27,908 nucleotides of DNA. Source: CAZKRU01 sp964555235. Lineage in GTDB: Bacteria > Verrucomicrobiota > Verrucomicrobiia > Methylacidiphilales > CAMAQI01. Positions 15,818 to 22,638 of this stretch are shown here, piece after piece. The stretch covers positions 1 to 27,908 of the forward strand of contig CAZKRU010000058.1 of NCBI GenBank assembly GCA_964555235.1, read 5' to 3'. Positions within the stretch are counted from its first letter, which is position 1. The number at the start of each line of letters is the position of its first letter. The notes below the pieces were generated by a model. It was not told where the DNA came from, did not search any database, and saw only the letters and a program-made list of their open reading frames with translations. The position numbers were made by a program, and so were the translations under genes.

Positions 15818-15871
15818 TCTTTAGACGAATTCAATAGTATTTTTACGTTTTTTGTGTACAAAATACCCCCT

Positions 15872-16912
15872 ATGTTTGTTGATCGTGTTCGTATTCTCGC
15901 CCGCGCCGGTAAAGGTGGCCGCGGCATGTGTAGCTTTCTCCGGGAACTTCATCGTCCCTTCGGCGGACCGAATGGAGGCGACGGAGGTCGTGGCGGCGAT
16001 GTCATTCTTCATGTCGACTCCCATTTGAATAATCTTGTCTATCTCCAGCTCTCTCCGCACCAATTTGCAAAACCGGGAGCCTTGGGAGGCTCGAAACAAT
16101 GTACGGGAAAAAATGCTCCCCCCTTAATTATCAAAGTTCCGGCAGGAACGATGGTCCACCGTCTTTCAGAAGAAACGACCAACGACTCCGGTGCCCTCCT
16201 CCCGATTCCTCCTACCAGCGACGAACTCGAACTCGTTTGTGACCTCACCAACGTCGGCGACGAATTCGTTCTTTGCAAAGGGGGCGATGGGGGCCGGGGT
16301 AATCGCCATTTCAAATCTTCCACGAATCAGATTCCCCGTCAGATTGAACAAGGATTCCCCGGCGAAGCAGGTCAATTTCTGTTGGAACTCAAATCCATTG
16401 CCGATGTCGGACTCGTCGGTTATCCCAACGCCGGAAAATCGAGCCTTCTCGCCAAAGTTTCCAACGCTCACCCCAAGATTGCCGCCTACCCCTTTACCAC
16501 CCTGACCCCGTATATCGCCGTCATCGAATCACCCGATTATCAACCGGTCACGATTGCTGATATTCCCGGACTCATCGAAGGAGCCCATGAGGGACATGGA
16601 CTCGGACATGAATTTCTCCGCCACATTGAACGGTGCCGACTGCTTCTCTTTGTGATTGATATGGCCGGAAGCGAAGGACGCGACCCCCGGGAAGATTACG
16701 CACAGCTCCGCAAAGAACTGAAACTTTATCGCAAAGATCTCTCCGAACGTCCCTATCTCATTGTCGCCAACAAAATGGATCTCCCGGGAGCCGAGGATCA
16801 CCTCAAAGCCTTCAAGAAAAAAGTCCGCAAGCCCGTTATGGAAGCTTCAACCCAAACTGGTGCAGGAATTGAAGAACTCAAAGAGCGACTTCGCGAAGCC
16901 GTTAGGGAATGA
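15872..16912 (+). CDS. obg: Obg/CgtA family GTPase
   Basis: This 346-residue GTPase has an N-terminal glycine-rich Obg domain (residues 1 to about 177: ARAGKGGRGMCSF, GGPNGGDGGRGGDV, KGGDGGRGN) and a G domain with G1 GYPNAGKSS at 183-191, PFTTLTPY, G3 DIPGLIEGAHEGHGLGHEFL and G4 NKMD at 300-303. Obg acts in 50S ribosome assembly and the stringent response. The start was set at ATG 15872, where family similarity begins; the frame extends upstream only into repeat DNA. The Obg domain has SFLRE where SFRRE is usual and an extra loop near residues 100-125. No C-terminal OCT domain is present, which is common. The stop overlaps the next gene by ATGA. Confidence 0.96.
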   Translation: MFVDRVRILARAGKGGRGMCSFLRELHRPFGGPNGGDGGRGGDVILHVDSHLNNLVYLQLSPHQFAKPGALGGSKQCTGKNAPPLIIKVPAGTMVHRLSEETTNDSGALLPIPPTSDELELVCDLTNVGDEFVLCKGGDGGRGNRHFKSSTNQIPRQIEQGFPGEAGQFLLELKSIADVGLVGYPNAGKSSLLAKVSNAHPKIAAYPFTTLTPYIAVIESPDYQPVTIADIPGLIEGAHEGHGLGHEFLRHIERCRLLLFVIDMAGSEGRDPREDYAQLRKELKLYRKDLSERPYLIVANKMDLPGAEDHLKAFKKKVRKPVMEASTQTGAGIEELKERLREAVRE

Positions 16913-18351
16913 ATTATTTTAGGACCAGCCTCCTTTTTTTGCTCTTTCCCGCATTCATCCTAGCGGAGGAAATCCCCATTTCGCTCTCCGATTGCGTCCG
17001 CATGGCGCTCGAAAAAAACCTCTCCCTCTCGGTTCAACGGCTCAATCCTGAAATCTCCCGCGCCGACCTGCTCTCCACTCACGGTCCTTACGATTTGCAA
17101 CTCACGATCGACAATCAATACGGTGAAACCGCCACCCCTGCCACCTCTCGTACCTTTAGCCAAACTCGCTCCAATCAACACGATATCACCTTAAACCAGA
17201 AGGTTCCTTGGGGAACGGACTTCGGAATCACCACCGGTACCGACAATACGATGTCAGGATCCAATAAGTTCAGTGACGCTTACCTCTCTTTCACGGGAGC
17301 TACCTTCACCCAACCGCTCCTGAAAAATTTTGGCCCTGAGATCAACCTCTCCGATATCCGCATCGCCCGAAAATCACTCGCCATTTCGGAAGCCGCCCTT
17401 CAAAACCAGATTGATCAAACGGTGACCGATGTCGCCAGCGCCTACTACGAACTCATTTTTACGCGTGCCGACTCCGATTCGAAACTTCAATCCCTCCGTC
17501 TCGCCGAACAACTGCTTAAGGACAACCAAGCTCGAGCCGAACTCGGAGTAATGTCGCCGCTCGATGTCTCACAAGCAAACAGCGATGTCGCCAGCCGACG
17601 GGAGGCCCTGCTCCGCGCCCAACGATTGATTCGAGATCAACAGAACACACTCCTCCTGCTCATTACGTCGGAAGTCTCCGAATGGCTCGATAAAACAATT
17701 GTTCCCACCCGTCCCGAATCGAGCGCCGCTCCGCCACCGCCCCTCGAAAAAGCCATTCGCACGGCACTCCAAAACCGGGCGGATTATCGGCAGTCCGTAG
17801 AAGAAGCTGAAAAAAGTGATCTTCAACTCAAATACCAGAACAATCAAAAATGGCCGACCTTGGATTTAAGCGGAAGCTACGGCTATGCGGGAACCGATGC
17901 CAGCTTGGGAAAAAGCTACGCCGATTCCGCGGAGTTCGATAAGAGCCAATGGTTTTTAGGACTCAAGTTTGTCTACCTCTTTCAAAATCGAAGTGCCAAT
18001 GGCACCCTTGCTGCAACGAAGCTCCGAAAACAACAAGCCCTCCTCCTCCTCAAAAAATCCGAACAGGATCTGGTCGTCGGAGTCGATAATACCTTGGGTC
18101 AAGTCAGCACCAACCGGGAGCGAATCGAAAGCGCCATTGCTGCTCGAAAATTTGCCGAAGAAGCGCTTCAAGCAGAAGAGGAAAAACTGCGTGCAGGCGC
18201 CAGCACCACCTTCACCGTCCTTCAACTTCAGCGCGATCTCTCCAATGCCAAGAGCTTGGAAAACCGGGCCATCGCTGACTACGATAAATCCCTCTCCGAA
18301 CTCAACCGCGTCCAAGGCCTCTCCCTGATGATTTTTCAAGAGAAGCCTTAG
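16909..18351 (+). CDS. TolC-family outer-membrane efflux protein
   Basis: This 480-residue protein has a signal peptide (MNYFRTSLLFLLFPAFILAE) and two outer-membrane efflux repeats: IPISLSDCVRMALEKNLSLS at the mature start, NQIDQTVTDVASAYYELIFT, then LRAGASTTFTVLQLQRDLSN near the end. It differs clearly from the two TolC-like proteins at the left of the window. Its ATG overlaps the obg stop (ATGA, 16909-16912), so it is probably translated from the obg message. No adaptor or pump gene is adjacent, so the partner transporter is elsewhere. A strong terminator follows about 115 bases downstream. Confidence 0.92.
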   Translation: MNYFRTSLLFLLFPAFILAEEIPISLSDCVRMALEKNLSLSVQRLNPEISRADLLSTHGPYDLQLTIDNQYGETATPATSRTFSQTRSNQHDITLNQKVPWGTDFGITTGTDNTMSGSNKFSDAYLSFTGATFTQPLLKNFGPEINLSDIRIARKSLAISEAALQNQIDQTVTDVASAYYELIFTRADSDSKLQSLRLAEQLLKDNQARAELGVMSPLDVSQANSDVASRREALLRAQRLIRDQQNTLLLLITSEVSEWLDKTIVPTRPESSAAPPPPLEKAIRTALQNRADYRQSVEEAEKSDLQLKYQNNQKWPTLDLSGSYGYAGTDASLGKSYADSAEFDKSQWFLGLKFVYLFQNRSANGTLAATKLRKQQALLLLKKSEQDLVVGVDNTLGQVSTNRERIESAIAARKFAEEALQAEEEKLRAGASTTFTVLQLQRDLSNAKSLENRAIADYDKSLSELNRVQGLSLMIFQEKP

Positions 18352-18387
18352 AGCATATTAAGTAATCTCATGGCCTCCAGAAAATCT

Positions 18388-18456
18388 GGAACTCAGGAAC
18401 TCAAGAAACAATAGGCTGACGGGAGTGCTCTATTTTTTCATGAGTTCATGAGTTCC
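18388..18456. repeat. Imperfect inverted repeat (GGAACTCA.GAACTCA)
   Basis: GGAACTCAGGAACTCAAGAA (from 18388) pairs with the complement of TTCATGAGTTCATGAGTTCC (ending 18456), differing at two positions, around a spacer of about 27 bases. Each arm is itself a tandem of GGAACTCA/GAACTCA units. It is non-coding and sits between the TolC-family gene and the terminator. Confidence 0.6.
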
Positions 18457-18466
18457 CGATCCAACA

Positions 18467-18496
18467 AAAAAGGCCTCCCGGTAAGGAGGCCTTTTT
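18467..18496. terminator. Bidirectional intrinsic terminator
   Basis: AAAAAGGCCTCC (18467-18478), loop CGGTAA, GGAGGCCTTTTT (18485-18496) form a perfect 12-base-pair hairpin with an A-run before and a T-run after. It serves the plus-strand obg-TolC unit and, read in reverse, the minus-strand pseudopilin gene that ends at 18531. Confidence 0.9.
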
Positions 18497-18530
18497 CCAC
18501 GCCATCTGGCGTCATTGGGATTAAACGAAA

Positions 18531-19130
18531 TTACTGAAGCCATGTTTCGGGAAGGATTCCGAAAAGATTGGTTAGATCTCCTTGATTCTTATTATACGTA
18601 CCTGCATCACCCGCTTTCCGAACGACAATAAAACCCGCATCTTTGTGCGGAAGCCCTGAAAGTTCTTTTGAAGGAGTTCCTGGATGATTTTTTGAAATTA
18701 AAAAAACCGTATTCGCCTCATTCGTATCCGAAATCTGTCCAATTCGAAAAGCAATCTTATCAGCCGTTGCCTCCTCCACACTTCCAACCGCCTTTCCTGA
18801 AATTGCAAATATCTTAAGATCCGGTACCTTCAAATAACCATTATCAACCAACATTTTCACATAGTCATTTACCGAGGCAACACCCGTATCAGCCGGCCAT
18901 CCTAAATTAGTATCACCACTAGTCGTCCCATCCAAATAGGATTGATTTGCCGCCATCCAAACTTGCTTACCGTTATTCATTGTCGTAGCCATTTTGGCCG
19001 TTTCCAATGCTTTTGCAATTGCCGGCATTGCAAATCCCGCGAGAAGCGCGATGATCGAGATAACCACCAAGAGTTCGATCAGGGTGAAGGACTGTGGACG
19101 TTTGGAGCGGAGGGATTTCATCGATTTCAT
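18531..19130 (-). CDS. Type II secretion/type IV pilin-like prepilin
   Basis: This 199-residue protein has a class III signal: a basic leader (MKSMKSLRSKRPQS), cleavage expected before Phe15, and the hydrophobic helix FTLIELLVVISIIALLAGFA with the conserved Glu at mature position 5. The residue before the cut is Ser14, not the usual Gly. After the helix there is a globular domain (WMAANQSYLDGTTSGDTNLG, LGWPADTG, later VFLISKNHPG) of the type widely found in Verrucomicrobiota, where such genes are numerous. It lies 31 bases downstream of the 651-residue secreted protein on the same strand. No secretion ATPase or pilus assembly genes are nearby. The role could be a minor pseudopilin or a surface filament subunit. 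AGG eight bases upstream supports the ATG at 19130. Confidence 0.88.
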   Translation of the reverse strand: MKSMKSLRSKRPQSFTLIELLVVISIIALLAGFAMPAIAKALETAKMATTMNNGKQVWMAANQSYLDGTTSGDTNLGWPADTGVASVNDYVKMLVDNGYLKVPDLKIFAISGKAVGSVEEATADKIAFRIGQISDTNEANTVFLISKNHPGTPSKELSGLPHKDAGFIVVRKAGDAGTYNKNQGDLTNLFGILPETWLQ

Positions 19131-19161
19131 ATGGGTAACCTAGTTTTGATTCGTTAAATCG

Positions 19162-21117
19162 TCAAGCCTGTGGAAATTCTGCTTCCTCTTGAGCCTTTTG
19201 TTTTTTTCTCCAGAAGAGAAATCCACCACCGCCCACGAGCAGCAACACCAAACCGACGCCGCCGTAGATCATATACTGTTTCATCTGCTCCTCATGCTCG
19301 GCTTGGAGACGGAGTCGTTCCGCTTCTTCAAGTTTCTTTTTCTCTTCTTCGAGGACTCGCGCTTTTTCCGCTTTCAGTTTTCCGTTCAGTTCCCCGAGCT
19401 TCGGATGCTCTGCAAAGGTCGCCGCGAGTTTCTTTAATGCCGCTTCGGCATCCTTAAACTTTCGCTCAGTGATTGTCTTTTCAATCGACTCCACCAGCGG
19501 TGCAATTTCCTTCACCCGCTTCTCCACCTCGATCGCGCTGATAGCCTGCTTGAACTCAAGGTAAGCAGAAGTGACTTTCGGATTTCCCGGCCAAAGCTCC
19601 TTGGCTTGAATCAGATGCGAGCTCGCCTTCTCAAATCCGTCGCTTTTCACCGTCGAGTAAAAGAGCTCCACCTCGGAGGTCGACTTATCCATTGCCTCTT
19701 TTTTCCGGGCAAGGGCCCCCATCTTCCAAGCACTGGCCGCTTCGTGAAAACGATGAATCACCGGATAATCGAGAGGCTTCGGCAAACCGATCACTTTCTC
19801 GTACGCCGCAACCTTTTCGTCAAATTTATCCCACTGCCGTCCGGTAATGATCGTTTCGACGGGAGCCGCCACGTTCGATGCCTTGATCAATTCCGGAACC
19901 GTCTTCTTAATTCCATCAACCCCCGGAGGCAATCCTCCCACACCGAGCAACGCCTGAGCGGTTTTGAGATTCGTCTCCACCGCAGGAAGTTGACCTGCCT
20001 TAAAAGCCAGCCCGGCCTGGTCGATATAAAAAGAGGCTTCGTCCAACGCCATTCGCCACACGTGACTTCCCGCAGGCCAGAGCTTGGAAGCCTTGGTCAA
20101 TTCCTGTCGAAGCGCCTCCGCTGAGGCGGGATCGTGGCGAAGTTTCTCTGCTTGAGCCAACACCCGGATCGACTCCAGTTTCGGATCAATCGGGGTCTTT
20201 TTCAAACGATCCAGCTCCGTCTCAATCACCTTCTTCAGATCCGTAAAGGTTCGCTGCACCTGGGTCGACTCATCCTGCAACTTCCGTCTCTCCACATCGA
20301 TCGCCTTCATCTTCGCAATCAATTCCTTGCGAGTCACATCGTCAACATCCCCTTTCACCTGGACATCATAAGTCAGGCGGCGCCCCTCGAGTTCCTTCAG
20401 GTCTTCCTGAATTCGAGTCAGATAAACTTGGGGATCCATCGTCCGCAGAGCCGCTTCGAGAATCGGGATCGATTTTTGGACGACCTCGGGGAAAAACTGA
20501 CTCGGATGATCCTTCGGGATTTTCTTCGCCTCATCTCCCAAGGTCCTGTAGTCATTGGTCTTCGCCGCTTTTTCCAGATGTGAAACAATATCCATCGGCT
20601 CAAAAACTTTTTGAAGATCCTTCCACTCCGTAGGCCCGTACCAGACCTCACCGCGTCTCACATACCCGCTCCGGATTTTTTCCAACTCTTCGCGATATTT
20701 TTTGGAAAGCTGGGAGACTTCATCGATATATTTACTGGTCGGAAATTTTGACGCAAAGACGTCCAGACTCTCATCAATGATTTTCTGATAAAACTCCGGG
20801 GCTTCGGAATTTTCAGGAAAAACAATCGTCCCCTTGATCTCCTGGAAGCGCCGCTCTCCGGGATCCGCGCGGCGAATTTCCGCAATTAACTCTTTCGAAA
20901 TTTCCACATAATCGGTGATCCCGCGAACCGAAGAGCGATCAATCTTCACCGCCGTTGCCGTCTCATCGACAATCGCACACCGATATTCCCGGGACTTGAC
21001 GTAAGAGGGGAGCGTTGCATCCGGCTTGAAAACAATCGTATCAGGGAGTGCCAGTTCCGCTTGCGCCCAGGAACCGAGCATCCATCCCACCAGTACCGTC
21101 CATTGAATCAACCGCAT
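19162..21117 (-). CDS. Secreted, C-terminally membrane-anchored coiled-coil protein of unknown function
   Basis: I do not recognise this 651-residue protein. It has a signal peptide (MRLIQWTVLVGWMLGSWAQA, cut after Ala20) and an N-terminal domain to about residue 110 ending in EIRRADPGERRFQEIKG. A long, charged, mainly helical middle includes a probable coiled coil near 240-300 and TPR-like helices (KFKDAEAALKKLAATFAEHP). A Lys/Glu-rich stalk is followed by one membrane helix at about 615-636 (MIYGGVGLVLLLVGGGGFLF) and a short basic tail (RKKQK). The predicted topology puts about 610 residues in the periplasm, anchored in the inner membrane. GGGGG five bases before the ATG at 21117 supports the start. 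The pseudopilin gene follows by 31 bases, so they are probably co-transcribed. A scaffold or assembly role for the filament is possible but unproven. Confidence 0.85.
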   Translation of the reverse strand: MRLIQWTVLVGWMLGSWAQAELALPDTIVFKPDATLPSYVKSREYRCAIVDETATAVKIDRSSVRGITDYVEISKELIAEIRRADPGERRFQEIKGTIVFPENSEAPEFYQKIIDESLDVFASKFPTSKYIDEVSQLSKKYREELEKIRSGYVRRGEVWYGPTEWKDLQKVFEPMDIVSHLEKAAKTNDYRTLGDEAKKIPKDHPSQFFPEVVQKSIPILEAALRTMDPQVYLTRIQEDLKELEGRRLTYDVQVKGDVDDVTRKELIAKMKAIDVERRKLQDESTQVQRTFTDLKKVIETELDRLKKTPIDPKLESIRVLAQAEKLRHDPASAEALRQELTKASKLWPAGSHVWRMALDEASFYIDQAGLAFKAGQLPAVETNLKTAQALLGVGGLPPGVDGIKKTVPELIKASNVAAPVETIITGRQWDKFDEKVAAYEKVIGLPKPLDYPVIHRFHEAASAWKMGALARKKEAMDKSTSEVELFYSTVKSDGFEKASSHLIQAKELWPGNPKVTSAYLEFKQAISAIEVEKRVKEIAPLVESIEKTITERKFKDAEAALKKLAATFAEHPKLGELNGKLKAEKARVLEEEKKKLEEAERLRLQAEHEEQMKQYMIYGGVGLVLLLVGGGGFLFWRKKQKAQEEAEFPQA

Positions 21118-21255
21118 GATTGCCCCCTGTTTCGATTACCGTCACGAATGCCTCTACACTATACGCTTAAACGACGACGATTCAAATGGAGTTTAATCCT
21201 GACTCCAGAGGAGAGTCAAGCCCCTGCTTGCATGCGAAATGGAGCAAGCATTGAG

Positions 21256-21349
21256 TTTTTCTCGCGAAGGTCGCCAAGCCGCGAAGGATTGTTCGACTTT
21301 AAAACCAAAAAGGGTTTCTTGGCGCCTTGGCGTCACTTGGCGAGAAACC
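21256..21349. repeat. Intergenic inverted repeat, TTGGCGCC family
   Basis: The ends are imperfect complements: TTTTTCTCGCGAAGGTCGCC on the left and GGCGTCACTTGGCGAGAAAC on the right. The exact 18-mer TTTCTTGGCGCCTTGGCG at 21315-21332 also occurs at 13577-13594. It lies between tRNA-Asp and the start of the 651-residue protein gene and has no coding content. Confidence 0.7.
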
Positions 21350-21368
21350 ATCCGTTCCGCTTGAGATG

Positions 21369-21442
21369 CGGAGTCTACGGGGCTCGAACCCGCAACCTCT
21401 GCCGTGACAGGGCAGCGCTCTAACCAATTGAGCTAAGACTCC
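21369..21442 (-). tRNA. tRNA-Asp (anticodon GUC)
   Basis: The 74-base cloverleaf folds fully. The acceptor stem is GGAGTCT/AGACTCC with discriminator G; the D arm is GCTC/GAGC with AATTGGTTA loop; the anticodon arm is CTGCC-CTGTCAC-GGCAG giving GUC; the variable loop is AGGTT; the T arm is GCGGG-TTCGAGC-CCCGT. Discriminator G is the expected identity base for tRNA-Asp. CCA is not encoded (CATC follows), so it is added post-transcriptionally. Confidence 0.97.
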
Positions 21443-21459
21443 TTTTTAGAAGGGGCGAT

Positions 21460-21488
21460 ATCCTGTCGAAAGGATTATTGAATTGCAA
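21460..21488 (-). promoter_or_regulatory. Possible sigma-70 promoter of tRNA-Asp
   Basis: On the minus strand TTGCAA (21488-21483) and CAGGAT (21465-21460) are spaced by 17 bases, about 18 bases upstream of the tRNA 5' end, followed by a C-rich stretch (TATCGCCCC), which is common for stable-RNA promoters. The -10 match is weak. Confidence 0.25.
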
Positions 21489-21520
21489 GTCCGTTTTAAC
21501 GACGTGCGGAGTAAGGGGAT

Positions 21521-21627
21521 TCCTCACACAAAGGCACGAAGCCACAAAGCTTTTGAGGCCATTTTGATTTATGATGAAATGAAACAAAAACACCTTCCGA
21601 TTGTGGCTTCGTGCCTTTGTGTGAGGA
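21521..21627. repeat. Perfect 27-base inverted repeat flanking 53 bases
   Basis: The arms at 21521-21547 (starting TCCTCACACAAAGGCACGAA) and 21601-21627 are perfect complements with a 53-base spacer. The left arm nearly matches 13477-13501. A second, partial copy of the right end (TTTGTGTGA..(C)GGTTCC.TTCAC) occurs at 21616-21640 and 21671-21695 as a direct repeat, about 20 of 25 bases alike. It lies between the Ppx-like gene and tRNA-Asp and looks like a MITE-type or hairpin repeat without a gene. Confidence 0.85.
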
Positions 21628-21707
21628 GGTTCCCTTCACAGCCGTGCCAGCCTGTTCCACGGGCAGGAGCTTTGTGTGAAACGGTTCCATTCACCTAATG
21701 AAAAAAC

Positions 21708-22637
21708 TCACTTCATCGTCATGAGCTGATTCAACACCCCGTACCGCAATCCCCGAATACTCGCACGAAACTCGTTGGCACCCAAAAGTTCCATCGTCGT
21801 TAAGATCACGGCCGCACCCGGAAGGATGAGGTCCGTTCGTTTCAACGGAAGTCCTGGAACCCGCTTGAGCTTGGTGAGGTTCTTTTCCTGGAGGGAAGCA
21901 ATCATCTCCTGAAGCATCGAACGGCGAATTCGGTAATGGTCCACTTTCGTCGGATCAAAATCTTTTAACTCCTGATGAATCGCCACCAAACAAGTCGCCG
22001 TCCCTCCGGTTCCGACCAAAATCCGGTCGTTGAGATCATAAGAAGCAAGCACGGGGCGAAGCTGCTCGAAAAGAATCTTTCCCATCCGTTCCATCCCCCC
22101 GGCTCCAATGGGAAACCGTTTGACAAAGCGCTCTTTCAATCGCACACAGCCGAGAGGAAGACTGATCCGTTTGGCAATTTTCAATCCCTCCCCTTGAATC
22201 CACTCCGCACTTCCTCCACCCACATCCACCACGAAAAGTTCACGCCCTTTCCAGTATGGATCGGAAGCCACTCCTGAGAAAATCGTCTCGGCCTCCTCAT
22301 TTCCAGAAAGCAATCGAACCGGAAATCCCAAGGCCTCACGGGCTCGTTTGATAAAGGATTTTCGGTTGGAGCTGTCTCGAACGGCACTCGTCGCCACGGC
22401 CAATGCTCTTTTCACTCCAAGCGCCTCAACTTGATCGTGGATCGATCGAAAGACTTCCAACGTCCTTAAAATCGGCGCTTCCCCCAACGCTCCGGTACGT
22501 ATCAAATCTGCAGCCAGTCGGGTCGGATAACTCTCCTCCCGCAAGACATGAACGCGATCCCGGCCATGCTCGGCCACGATCCACTTTACGGAATTACTCC
22601 CGATATCGACGACGGATGCACGATCTCCCGGCTTCAT
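21708..22637 (-). CDS. Ppx/GppA family phosphatase
   Basis: This 309-residue protein belongs to the sugar-kinase/actin-fold Ppx/GppA group, which hydrolyses polyphosphate or pppGpp. Motifs are VVDIGSNSVKWIV at about 9-21, VATSAVRDSSN at about 81-91, LSGNEEAETIFSG, and the phosphate loop VVDVGGGSAEWI near 136-147, then GTGGTATCL. Its length matches the short form (about 300 residues, without the extra C-terminal HD-like domain of E. coli Ppx). The start was set at ATG 22637: GGAGGAG precedes it at good spacing and the longer frame runs into the upstream gene. That gene's stop lies one base before the ATG (TAGAATG), so the two are probably translated from one message. Confidence 0.92.
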   Translation of the reverse strand: MKPGDRASVVDIGSNSVKWIVAEHGRDRVHVLREESYPTRLAADLIRTGALGEAPILRTLEVFRSIHDQVEALGVKRALAVATSAVRDSSNRKSFIKRAREALGFPVRLLSGNEEAETIFSGVASDPYWKGRELFVVDVGGGSAEWIQGEGLKIAKRISLPLGCVRLKERFVKRFPIGAGGMERMGKILFEQLRPVLASYDLNDRILVGTGGTATCLVAIHQELKDFDPTKVDHYRIRRSMLQEMIASLQEKNLTKLKRVPGLPLKRTDLILPGAAVILTTMELLGANEFRASIRGLRYGVLNQLMTMK

Positions 22638-22638
22638 T

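Noticed and set aside
15749..15871. N-terminal extension of Obg by 41 codons
   Set aside because: The extension lies in the inverted-repeat element and its downstream flank; Obg similarity starts at MFVDRVRILARAG.
21521..21627. Possible CRISPR repeat pair
   Set aside because: The two arms are inverted, not direct, there is only one spacer-like interval, and no cas gene is present.
21483..21698. Open frames on both strands between tRNA-Asp and the Ppx-like gene
   Set aside because: They are made of the 27-base inverted repeat and its flanks; the same repeat words occur elsewhere as non-coding DNA.
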